Of a stretch of 64,000 bases of DNA, positions 1-8,590 are shown in pieces. Both the position numbers and the translations under genes were made by a program. The notes below the pieces were generated by a model. It saw only the letters and a list, made by a program, of their open reading frames with translations. It had not been told where the DNA came from and did not search any database. How positions within the stretch are numbered: position 1 is the first letter of the stretch; each line of letters begins with the position of its first letter. This DNA is from an uncultured Eubacteriales bacterium (GTDB taxonomy: Bacteria; Bacillota; Clostridia; Oscillospirales; CAG-272), in assembly GCA_949747515.1 (NCBI GenBank), contig CATKFO010000063.1:1-64000 (forward strand). Direction: 5' to 3'.

Positions 1-373
1 AGACTTTTGCCGCCGCAACAGCTTTTTTGGTAAAGCTTTTTTCCAGAAAAAAGCTTGTGGGGAATTTATACTTTCTTTCGGCGAAAGAAACAAATTAATA
101 TATACTTTTTTTTTAGAAAGAACGAACCCTTTCAGGCCGTTGGCCTGAAAGGACAAAGAAAACTTAGTAAAGTTCGATTCGCAAAAAGTTGCCGCGGCTT
201 GACTGCAAATATGCAGACAAGCAACTTTCGTCAGCTTGTTGAAATGAAGTATGGTTCAACAGCTGTTTGTGCGGCGGTCAAAATGGTGAGTTCGCTCAGC
301 TGATGGAGTTGAGCGCAAGGCCGCTCTTAATCCCCAAAAGCAAGGGATGTTGAGACGGCCTTAATACTACTGA
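1..373. other. Gene-free stretch with a chain of hairpins
   Basis: No credible gene is visible here. The stretch carries successive perfect hairpins: arms 33-42/47-56 (10 bp, loop CCAG), 72-79/83-90 (8 bp, loop GGC) and 128-138/142-152 (11 bp, loop GTT). A nested structure follows, with outer arms 185-192/221-228 and inner arms 198-206/213-221. An imperfect hairpin at 317-362 ends just beyond the stop of the ABC gene that finishes at 374. The structures could be a terminator cluster for that gene, a palindromic intergenic repeat or a structured RNA; the sequence alone does not decide. Confidence 0.5.
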
Positions 374-3358
374 TTATTCGGTTCTGAGCGCTTCAACAGG
401 ATTTTTTCGCGCCGCTATTCCAGAAGGAATCAGCCCCGCGATAAACGTGAGAAGCATGCTTATTCCAACAAGAATTACACCTCCAAGCCACGGCAGAGTC
501 GCGCTTAGCGTGTTGATTCCGGTCAAATGATGCAAAACAAGATTTATCGGAATCGTAAACAAAAGCGTTACTCCTATTCCTATCGCTCCCGCAACAAAAC
601 CTACGATAAGCGTTTCAGCGTTAAACACACGGGAAACATCTTTCTTTGAGGCTCCGATGGCCCTCAGTATTCCAATTTCCTTTGTTCTTTCAAGAACGGA
701 AATATATGTTATTATTCCAATCATAATAGAAGATACTACAAGAGAAATAGACACGAAAGCTACGAGAACATACGATATGGCGTTTATTACCGTAGATATC
801 GAGGACATCATATACGCAAAATAATCTGTATACTTTATCTTGTCGTCCTCGCTCTGGTTCTCATTATACGCGTCTATCAGATCGGCGACCTTATCCTTAT
901 CGTTAAACGTAGACACATATATATTTATAGCTTTTGGAGAATTTACGTCGACGTAGCCAAGACGACTTAAATTTTCCTCAAAAGTCGACGACGAATATTC
1001 GTCCGGCATATACGTATCGTAAAGCTTCGCATAATCGCTCTCAGTCCTTTCGGCAGACTCAAACGCGGCGATTATTTGCACAGGCGTCATTTCTCCAAAA
1101 CGTCCGTTTGTCATCATCTGCGCCGCATACTGTTCAATTATTGCAGGGCGCGAGTTTTCACGGAAAAACTTTTCAAAGGCTTCGTCGTCCATCGACTCAA
1201 AGTATGCGCGTATTGATTCCGCATCGGATATCCCCATTCTCTTAGAATACGCCTCGATGAGCGACTCTTCTATCTCTTCCCTGCCCGCCGAATCAAGCTG
1301 CTTGTCAATTATGTCGTCAACGTACTCGTCGTCCGGAGTAGTCATAATTTTAAGATATAGCTCGGCCTTTTCATTTTCTGCAAGAGTGGAAAAATATTCA
1401 CGAATGCGTTCGGATTTTTCAGAAGCTCCGTACTCCAGCAAAACATCGGGACGAAATGACTTTCCTGAAAGTATATCCGTCTCAGGATCGTCAAGCTGAG
1501 CCTTCACAACGTCGGAATTCATACTTTCATCAATAATATAATCGCTCAAAGACGAGGTATATCCTAATACGCCGGTAATCATTCCGGCAGTCGCGTCGTC
1601 GGACAACGTAATAATGCCGGATATTTTAAGCGGTATAGAAATGTCCGGATTTCCATAAAGATATGAGAGGCCTTCTTCAGTTAAGCTAAGATCAGTATAT
1701 GTTCCGTCCGCTTTCTTCTCAAACTTATCCGGAGAAAGAATAAGCCGATACTCCTTTTCGCAGATTTCCTCGAACGACCAATCTGAAGCAGAGCTGGATT
1801 CAATATCTTCTCCGCGCATAGAGGCGTTAATGATATCTACCATTTCGTCATAAGGTTTAAGCCCGAGCGAATAGAGCACATAGTCGCTCAGCTCTCGTCT
1901 GTCGTTCACAACAAGCACGGCTTCGTTAAATTTTTCAGGCCATTTTCCGTATATCAAATCGTACTGATCCGTAACCGAGTCGCTTACCAGAGAGCCGTCC
2001 TCGCCGGGCAGCATCTCTTCCCAGATATTGAAATCCGCCATGGACATCATAGGATTCTTCACGTCGGACATACCCATGTCGGCGCTCATTTGATTCATAA
2101 GCTCCGTCATATCCGAAGGAATGATCTTACCGTTAGGATCTTTCGTATATATGTTAAGCCCCATATCGTACGTATAGCGTATAGCGCTCGTGCATTCGTC
2201 AAATTCCTTGGACGATGCAATATGCTTTTTTAAGGCTCTCAAATTGTTAGTTTCCGTTTCAGTCATGGAGCCCATCATATCGTACAGGACGTCGTTAGAA
2301 TAAACTCTGTCCTTATCGCGGCTTGACGCGGCGGCGGCATCCGCTTGCTTTTTATCCATAAACTTTGCGAGCACGCTCATCATGTCGTTAGATTCCGCGT
2401 TTATTGTGAGCGGATAGCTTGATAGAGTTTCCTCCTGCACCTGGTCAATATAAGAATTAACTCCAGTGGAAACAGACAATATCAAAGCTATTCCTATAAT
2501 GCCGATAGAACCTGCGAAGCTCGTCATAAAAGTTCGGGTCTTTTTCGTCATAAGATTATTGAGAGACAGCGATATAGCCGTAAAGAAAGACATGGACTTT
2601 TTCTTGTCCCTTTTTGCCTTTTTTGAAGTTTTATCCTTCTGACTCGCCTCAGATTTAATAGAGATGGACTCGTCTTTGACGTCGTACGGATCGCTGTCGC
2701 CTGTCACCAGCCCGTCGAGAACCTTTATAATTCTTGTTGAATACTTCTCCGCCAGCTCCGGATTATGCGTAACCATTATCACAAGCTTTTTCTCAGCGAT
2801 TTTTCTCAGTATCTCCATAATCTGCACGCTGGTTTCCGAGTCAAGCGCTCCGGTAGGTTCGTCCGCGAGCAGGATATCCGGGTCGTTCACCAAAGCGCGC
2901 GCTATGGCCACCCTCTGCATCTGACCGCCGGACATCTGGTTAGGCTTCTTTTTCAGCTGGTCTCCAAGTCCTACGCTTTCAAGCGCTTCTACAGCGCGGC
3001 GGCGGCGTTCGGATTTTGAAACGCCGGACAAGGTCAGCGCAAGTTCCACGTTTGACAGGACGGTCTGATGAGATATCAGGTTATAGCTTTGAAACACAAA
3101 TCCTATTGAACGGTTTCTGTACGAATCAAAGTCCGCGTCGGTAAAATTCTTCGTTGACTTTCCGCGTATTATAAGGTCTCCGTCCGTATATCCGTCAAGT
3201 CCTCCTATAATATTGAGCAACGTGGTTTTGCCGCATCCGGACGGACCGAGAATAGATACGAATTCGTTTTCTCTGAAACATATGCTTACGCCCTTCAAAG
3301 CCGCATGATTTTCTCCCGCGGTCTGATAGGTCTTAGTTATATTTTTTAATTCAAGCAT
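374..3358 (-). CDS. MacB/FtsX-type ABC transporter, fused ATPase and permease
   Basis: The 994-residue product joins an ABC ATPase to an FtsX-like permease, the MacB architecture. The ATPase fills residues 1-225: Walker A GPSGCGKTT (38-46), Q-loop Q90, signature MSGGQ (142-146), Walker B ILLADE (162-167) and a switch histidine in MVTHN. A Lys/Ser-rich linker leads to a first membrane helix near 280-302, a large extracytoplasmic domain (about 303-850) and three C-terminal helices. MacB-like pumps act as dimers that move periplasmic or cell-surface substrates, including peptides and lipoproteins, by mechanotransmission. The external domain is much larger than the usual MacB periplasmic domain and is rich in Asp, Glu, Ser and Met, so the substrate is unknown. 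A ribosome site AAGGGAAGG precedes the ATG. Confidence 0.88.
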   Translation of the reverse strand: MLELKNITKTYQTAGENHAALKGVSICFRENEFVSILGPSGCGKTTLLNIIGGLDGYTDGDLIIRGKSTKNFTDADFDSYRNRSIGFVFQSYNLISHQTVLSNVELALTLSGVSKSERRRRAVEALESVGLGDQLKKKPNQMSGGQMQRVAIARALVNDPDILLADEPTGALDSETSVQIMEILRKIAEKKLVIMVTHNPELAEKYSTRIIKVLDGLVTGDSDPYDVKDESISIKSEASQKDKTSKKAKRDKKKSMSFFTAISLSLNNLMTKKTRTFMTSFAGSIGIIGIALILSVSTGVNSYIDQVQEETLSSYPLTINAESNDMMSVLAKFMDKKQADAAAASSRDKDRVYSNDVLYDMMGSMTETETNNLRALKKHIASSKEFDECTSAIRYTYDMGLNIYTKDPNGKIIPSDMTELMNQMSADMGMSDVKNPMMSMADFNIWEEMLPGEDGSLVSDSVTDQYDLIYGKWPEKFNEAVLVVNDRRELSDYVLYSLGLKPYDEMVDIINASMRGEDIESSSASDWSFEEICEKEYRLILSPDKFEKKADGTYTDLSLTEEGLSYLYGNPDISIPLKISGIITLSDDATAGMITGVLGYTSSLSDYIIDESMNSDVVKAQLDDPETDILSGKSFRPDVLLEYGASEKSERIREYFSTLAENEKAELYLKIMTTPDDEYVDDIIDKQLDSAGREEIEESLIEAYSKRMGISDAESIRAYFESMDDEAFEKFFRENSRPAIIEQYAAQMMTNGRFGEMTPVQIIAAFESAERTESDYAKLYDTYMPDEYSSSTFEENLSRLGYVDVNSPKAINIYVSTFNDKDKVADLIDAYNENQSEDDKIKYTDYFAYMMSSISTVINAISYVLVAFVSISLVVSSIMIGIITYISVLERTKEIGILRAIGASKKDVSRVFNAETLIVGFVAGAIGIGVTLLFTIPINLVLHHLTGINTLSATLPWLGGVILVGISMLLTFIAGLIPSGIAARKNPVEALRTE

Positions 3359-3491
3359 GTTCGACCTTCCCTTACTATAAATATTTCATACTATTATATA
3401 TCTTTAGGCTTTATACCGTATTATCACATCTTTAACGTCGAGCAAACTTTCTCCAATGCTCAATTTAATTTTCTGTGATACAAAGCATTGA

Positions 3492-3523
3492 ACGCCGCCT
3501 GCTTTAATAGCGCAGAACGGCGT
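3492..3523 (-). terminator. Hairpin after trkH without a T-run
   Basis: Arms ACGCCG (3492-3497) and CGGCGT (3518-3523) enclose a second pairing, CTGC with GCAG, just downstream of the trkH stop on the minus strand. No U-tract follows, so it may be only an mRNA-stabilising hairpin. Confidence 0.3.
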
Positions 3524-3541
3524 ACGACAAATCAATTGTTT

Positions 3542-4981
3542 TTATTTTCTGCTCCAAGTCGACGGAGCTATAAGGAAAAGAACCGGATATATTTCCAAAC
3601 GGCCGAGCAGCATTGCGAAAGACAAAACAAGTTTGGAAAAGGCGGAATAATCCGCATAGCTTGACGCCGGGCCCACAAATCCAAATCCAGGCCCTACGTT
3701 GTTAAAGCACGATATCGCCGCCGAAAGGTTAGTTTCAATACCAAAGGGTTCAAACGAAAGCAGCAGAAATATCGATCCCAATATAAAAGCATACAAAGCA
3801 AAATAATTAGCCACGCTCCGCTGAGTTTCTTCGTTTACTGTTTTTCCCTCAAGTTGTACCGTGCCCACGTAGCGCGGATGAATAAGTTTTCGCAGATTGC
3901 AGCGAATCATTTTTATAAGAAGGACGACTCTGGATATTTTAAGTCCGCCAGCAGTTGATCCCGCGCATGCGCCAAAAAACATTAGAAGAAGCAGGACGGC
4001 CTTAGATAATCCCGGCCACAAATTGAAATCGGCCGTAGAGTACCCGGTGGTAGACATAATCGATCCGACCTGAAACGCCGAAAGACGCAGAGAGTCCGAA
4101 GCGCTTTTATACGTAGGATATATATTCACGGCGATAATCGTAATCGACGCGGCCGCAATTCCGAAATAAGCCCACAGCTCCTCGCTCTTCAATATACTTC
4201 TGCCGCGTTTGAATATGAGCAAATAATAAAGATTAAAGTTTACTCCAAAGAGAAACATAAAAACGGTTATTGTATTCTGTATATATGGAGTAAATGAACC
4301 GCAGCTGTCCGCAGATACGGCAAAACCTCCCGTACCCGCAGTTCCAAAGGAATACACCGCGCTGTCGAATAAATTCATTCCGCCTACGCACAGCATTATA
4401 ATTTGCACGATAGTCATAGCGACGTATATGAGATAAAGTATCTTCGCCGTATCCCTTGCGCGAGGCACCAGCTTGCCGACTATAGGCCCAGGCATTTCAG
4501 CTCTCATGATATGTATTGATCTTGCGGAGAGCGAAGGTATCATAGCCATACAAAGAACGATAATGCCCATTCCGCCTATCCAATGCGTAAAGCTGCGCCA
4601 GAACGCAGTCCCGTGAGACAGCGACGATGGATCCGGGAGTATAGACGCTCCGGTGGTTGTAAATCCGCTTACCGTTTCAAAAAACGCGTCGACATAGTTC
4701 GGTATTTCACGGCTAAGATAAAACGGCAGCGCGCCTAGCGCCGAAAGAAAAAGCCATGCCAAAGCAACTATTATAAAACCTTCCTTTGCGTATATAACTC
4801 TGGTTCTCGGCGGCGATATAAGAACGAAAAGAGTTCCAATTCCCGCAGCCGAAAGAGCCGTTATTACAAAAGATAATACATTCTCACCGTATATTCCTCC
4901 GACAGCGAGAGGAACAACCAGCAGTATCGCCTCGATTTGCATAAGCTTTCCAAGGGTATAAAGTATCATTCTGCGATTCAT
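3542..4981 (-). CDS. trkH: TrkH/KtrB-type potassium uptake membrane subunit
   Basis: The 479-residue protein is a polytopic membrane protein of the Trk/Ktr/HKT family. The first pore loop is visible as TTGASIL, followed by SFTHWIGGMGI, a typical TrkH stretch. Further selectivity-type loops are seen at FGTAGTGGFAV, STTGYST and NNVGPGFG. It forms the K+ translocating subunit, and the upstream TrkA protein is its cytoplasmic gating ring. The gene starts 117 bases after the trkA stop, consistent with one transcript from the promoter at 6529-6557. The ribosome site before the ATG is weak, so trkH may depend on readthrough from trkA. Confidence 0.92.
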   Translation of the reverse strand: MNRRMILYTLGKLMQIEAILLVVPLAVGGIYGENVLSFVITALSAAGIGTLFVLISPPRTRVIYAKEGFIIVALAWLFLSALGALPFYLSREIPNYVDAFFETVSGFTTTGASILPDPSSLSHGTAFWRSFTHWIGGMGIIVLCMAMIPSLSARSIHIMRAEMPGPIVGKLVPRARDTAKILYLIYVAMTIVQIIMLCVGGMNLFDSAVYSFGTAGTGGFAVSADSCGSFTPYIQNTITVFMFLFGVNFNLYYLLIFKRGRSILKSEELWAYFGIAAASITIIAVNIYPTYKSASDSLRLSAFQVGSIMSTTGYSTADFNLWPGLSKAVLLLLMFFGACAGSTAGGLKISRVVLLIKMIRCNLRKLIHPRYVGTVQLEGKTVNEETQRSVANYFALYAFILGSIFLLLSFEPFGIETNLSAAISCFNNVGPGFGFVGPASSYADYSAFSKLVLSFAMLLGRLEIYPVLFLIAPSTWSRK

Positions 4982-5098
4982 TAGTAATTACCATGCTTTC
5001 CCGAGCTATGCCGTCACAGCAAAAATACTTCAAGAGTTTTTATGCGTATTTATGCAAAGCCGCGATTAGAATTTTTTAATACCGCCCCAGGCCTAAGC

Positions 5099-6454
5099 TT
5101 ATACTATATCAGACAAATCCCGAAGGCGCTGACCCGCGGCTATAACGATAACCCTGTCTCCGGGAAGTATCATATCGTCTCCGGAAGGAATAATTGGCTT
5201 GCGCTCTCTGAATATACCCGCGATCAGTATCCCGCGCTTAGTCGGAAGGTCTCGCAGCGGTATTCCAGTTATCCTTGAATCTCCGTTAACTATAAACTCA
5301 AGAGCTTCCGCCGCCCCGTCCATCAAATTATACAGAGTTTCCACAGGGCTTCCGAGAGAATTTTCAAGAGCTCTCGCATACCTGACTATTACGTCGGATA
5401 TGATATTTTTCGGCGACACTTTTGTGTCGAGTCCAAGTCGCTCCGCCATAGCCCCAAGCTCGTCGCGGTTGACCTTGGCTATTACCTTCGGCACTTCCTG
5501 AGAAGAAGCGAAAAACGAAAGCAGAATATTTTCCTCGTCCATACCGGTAAGAGATACGAAAGCGTCCATAGACGCGAGTCCTTCTTCAAGCAGAAGCTCT
5601 TGACCCGTTCCGTCGCCATGTATAACGACGGCCTTGGGAAGCGCGTCGCAAAGTTCGTCGCATACCTGCTGTTCTTTTTCAATTATTTTAACGTTACTGC
5701 CGGTATTCGTAAGCATTTTTGCAAGATAATACGCCGTACGGCTTCCGCCGAGTATCATAACGTGCTTAGCCTTTTTCTGAGGAATACCCATATTTTTAAG
5801 AAGCTTCTGCAGCTCTGACAAGGTAGCGGTGAGTCCAATTTTGTCGCCGGCTTGAAGTTCAAAATTTCCATCGGGTATATATACTCCGCCGCCCCTTTGA
5901 ACGGTACAGATAAGAAATTTTGTTCCGAAAGCGGCTCGAAGCTCGCTAAGCTTTTCTCCAACGAACGGAGATCCGTCTCTGAGCCTTAGCTCAATCATTG
6001 CGAAATTTCTTCGGGCAAAGGTTTCAATCTTAACGGCGGACGGAAACTTTAAAATATTAAAAAGCTCCTGAGCCGCAAGCAGTTCCGGATTGATAGACAT
6101 TGAAAGACCAAGCTGCTGTCTCATAAAGCCAAGGGACCTATCGTTATATTCCGGCTTGCGGATGCGCGCTATCGTATGAGACGCTCCCATCTTTCCGGCT
6201 ATAAAACAGCTCAGCATATTGAGCTCGTCCGATCCGGTGACGGCGATGAAAAGCTCCGCCTTATCCGCGCCGGCTTCGTCAAGAACAGCGCAGTCCGCTC
6301 CGTTTCCCGAAACGCCCATAACGTCGTATATGTTCGTTATTGAATCCACAACGGTCGGATCGGAATCTATTGCGACGACGTCGTGTCCCTCTAAAGCAAG
6401 ACTAGACAGAAGAGTCGAGCCTACTTTTCCACATCCGACGATAATTATCTTCAT
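5099..6454 (-). CDS. trkA: TrkA potassium uptake regulator
   Basis: This is a 451-residue cytoplasmic TrkA with two tandem RCK units. The first Rossmann fold begins at residue 1 with MKIIIVGCGKVGSTL, and the second opens at HVMILGGSRTAYYLAKML. Each is followed by a TrkA_C domain, one around VGEKLSELR and one at the C-terminus around RITGIPLRDLP. TrkA binds NAD(H) or nucleotides and gates TrkH. The ATG at 6454 is chosen because GAAGGA lies 7 bases upstream and the glycine-rich loop would otherwise be preceded by 20 unrelated residues. Confidence 0.93.
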   Translation of the reverse strand: MKIIIVGCGKVGSTLLSSLALEGHDVVAIDSDPTVVDSITNIYDVMGVSGNGADCAVLDEAGADKAELFIAVTGSDELNMLSCFIAGKMGASHTIARIRKPEYNDRSLGFMRQQLGLSMSINPELLAAQELFNILKFPSAVKIETFARRNFAMIELRLRDGSPFVGEKLSELRAAFGTKFLICTVQRGGGVYIPDGNFELQAGDKIGLTATLSELQKLLKNMGIPQKKAKHVMILGGSRTAYYLAKMLTNTGSNVKIIEKEQQVCDELCDALPKAVVIHGDGTGQELLLEEGLASMDAFVSLTGMDEENILLSFFASSQEVPKVIAKVNRDELGAMAERLGLDTKVSPKNIISDVIVRYARALENSLGSPVETLYNLMDGAAEALEFIVNGDSRITGIPLRDLPTKRGILIAGIFRERKPIIPSGDDMILPGDRVIVIAAGQRLRDLSDIV

Positions 6455-6528
6455 TTGACAGTCCTTCTTCAGCAAAAATATAGCTCCGGCAGTTTTTTCC
6501 GCCAAAGCAATCAAAAATATCTGCGGCT

Positions 6529-6557
6529 ATTATAGCACACGAAGCATCCTTTTTCAA
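6529..6557 (-). promoter_or_regulatory. Sigma-A-type promoter for trkA-trkH
   Basis: On the minus strand TTGAAA (6552-6557) and TATAAT (6529-6534) are spaced 17 bases apart, with TGC just before the -10 giving an extended -10. It lies about 70 bases upstream of the trkA start. Confidence 0.7.
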
Positions 6558-6639
6558 GTATATTATTCATACTTTTGAGCAAAAGACTTAATATAACGGC
6601 AAACATATAAATTTTTCTAAATCTGAATAATAGAAATAA

Positions 6640-6675
6640 GCGGCCCGATGCGAAATTTTATCCGCATAAGGCCGC
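6640..6675 (-). terminator. Terminator after the ABC exporter pair
   Basis: Arms GCGGCC (6640-6645) and GGCCGC (6670-6675) enclose ATGCG/CGCAT. Read on the minus strand the stem is followed by TTATTTC, a modest U-rich tail, 20 bases after the stop of the gene ending at 6695. Confidence 0.5.
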
Positions 6676-6694
6676 GTATATTGCGCTAACGAGC

Positions 6695-8590
6695 TTACTC
6701 AAGCTCAAACGCTCCCGTGTACAAGCTGTAATACTGCCCTTTCTGCTCAATCAAATCGTTGTGGCTTCCGCGTTCGATTATACGTCCGTGATCAAGAACG
6801 ATTATAACGTCTGAATTTTTGACGGTAGACAATCTATGAGCGATAACAAATACGGTTCTCCCCTTCATAAGGGCGTCCATTCCTCTTTGAACGATAGCTT
6901 CCGTACGAGTGTCGATAGAAGAGGTCGCTTCGTCCATAATAAGCACCGGAGGATCGGCTACGGCGGCCCTTGCAATTGAAAGAAGCTGCCTCTGTCCTTG
7001 CGACAGATTGGCTCCGTTTTCAGTAATCATCGTTTCATATCCGTCGGGCAAACGGGTTATGAAATCGTCCGCGCCCGCGAGTTTTGCGGCGTCGACGCAT
7101 TCTTCGTCGGTTGCGTCAAGCTTTCCGTATCTGATATTATCCATTACAGTTCCGGTAAAAAGATTAGTATCCTGGAGAATTATTCCGAGGGAATGGCGCA
7201 GATCGCTTTTCTTAATCTTGTTTACATTTATTCCGTCGTAGCGGATTTTGCCGTCCGCTATATCGTAGAATCGGTTAAGCAAGTTGGTAATCGTCGTCTT
7301 TCCGGCTCCGGTAGCTCCGACGAACGCTACTTTCTGTCCCGGTTCGGCATAGATAGATATATTATGGAGAACAGTTTTGCCCTCTTCATAGCCAAAATCA
7401 ACGTCGAAAAGGCGAACGTCTCCCGTAACGCGAGTATATGTCACGCTTCCGTCCCCATGAGGATGCTTCCACGCCCATACGTCCGTTCGCTCCTCGCACT
7501 CGATTATTTTCCCGTCGATCTCCTTCGCGTTCACAAGAGTAACGTATCCGTCGTCAACTTCCGATTCTTCGTCAAGAAGCTCAAATATGCGCTCGGCCCC
7601 GGCGATTCCCATGACGACCGCGTTTATCTGGTGCGAAACCTGATTGATGTTTCCGGCGAACTGTTTAGTCATATTTAGAAAAGGGACGACAATGCTTATA
7701 CCGATAGGAAGACCCGACGCGCTGAAGTTAGGAACCTTCGTTGTCAAAAGAATTCCTCCCGCAATAGCGACGATAACGTAAAGCACGTTTCCGATATTAT
7801 TGAGAATAGGCGCGAGTATATTCGCGTATTTATTCGCTTTATACGCTTCGTTATACAGCTCGTCGTTTATACTGTCGAAGTCTCTGCGAGCCGCGTTTTC
7901 ATGACAGAACACCTTTATAACCTTCTGCCCGTTCATCATTTCCTCAACAAAGCCTTCTGTTTTTCCGATAGCCTTCTGCTGCGATATGAAGTATTTTGCC
8001 GAGCCTCCGCCTATTTTTTTGGTGACGAAAAACATAACGACGACTCCGGCCAGAACCACCGCGGTCAACCATACGCAGTAATATATCATTATGGCGAAAA
8101 CGCTTATTACCGTAATACCGGACATTAAAAGTTGAGGGACGCTTTGCGATATGAGCTGACGCAATGTGTCTATGTCGTTTGTATAAACGCTCATCACGTC
8201 TCCGTGATTATGGGTGTCAAAATACTTAACCGGAAGAGTCTGCATTTTATCAAACATTTTAAGACGCAGCTTTTTCAGCGTTCCCTGCGTGATTATCGCC
8301 ATGAGCTGTCCGAAAACAGTACTGGAAATTATAGCCGCGACATATAAGACGACGAGTATTTTTACAATGCCGAATATTTCTCCTCCGACGGCCGACCAAT
8401 CGCCGATCTCCCAGCTCTTCTCAATAACTGCGATTACGTTCTGCATAAAAGCGGCGGGAAGCGCGCCTATAATAGCGCTGAAAATAATGCAGGCGAGAGT
8501 AACGGGAAGCATTTTTGGATAGAATGAAAACATTGTTTTTATAAGTCGGACGAATACTCCGCCTTTGCGCTGTCGTTTCACTTTATTCAT
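6695..8590 (-). CDS. ABC exporter half-transporter, catalytically complete subunit
   Basis: This 631-residue half-transporter has an N-terminal six-helix exporter domain and a C-terminal ATPase. The ATPase has Walker A GATGAGKTT, signature LSQGQ, Walker B LIMDE with the catalytic Glu, and switch His in VIAHRLST. About 40 residues containing a WAWKHPHGDG stretch are inserted between the two domains. The ATG at 8590 overlaps the upstream gene's stop by eight bases, so the two are translationally coupled. With the partner it should form a heterodimeric multidrug- or lipid-type exporter of the LmrCD/BmrCD/TM287-288 kind, this subunit supplying the intact Walker A, Walker B and switch residues. 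The substrate cannot be read from sequence. Confidence 0.9.
   Translation of the reverse strand: MNKVKRQRKGGVFVRLIKTMFSFYPKMLPVTLACIIFSAIIGALPAAFMQNVIAVIEKSWEIGDWSAVGGEIFGIVKILVVLYVAAIISSTVFGQLMAIITQGTLKKLRLKMFDKMQTLPVKYFDTHNHGDVMSVYTNDIDTLRQLISQSVPQLLMSGITVISVFAIMIYYCVWLTAVVLAGVVVMFFVTKKIGGGSAKYFISQQKAIGKTEGFVEEMMNGQKVIKVFCHENAARRDFDSINDELYNEAYKANKYANILAPILNNIGNVLYVIVAIAGGILLTTKVPNFSASGLPIGISIVVPFLNMTKQFAGNINQVSHQINAVVMGIAGAERIFELLDEESEVDDGYVTLVNAKEIDGKIIECEERTDVWAWKHPHGDGSVTYTRVTGDVRLFDVDFGYEEGKTVLHNISIYAEPGQKVAFVGATGAGKTTITNLLNRFYDIADGKIRYDGINVNKIKKSDLRHSLGIILQDTNLFTGTVMDNIRYGKLDATDEECVDAAKLAGADDFITRLPDGYETMITENGANLSQGQRQLLSIARAAVADPPVLIMDEATSSIDTRTEAIVQRGMDALMKGRTVFVIAHRLSTVKNSDVIIVLDHGRIIERGSHNDLIEQKGQYYSLYTGAFELE

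Noticed and set aside
6998-7678. A 226-codon plus-strand open frame
   Set aside because: It lies wholly inside the ABC exporter gene on the other strand and shows no family features.
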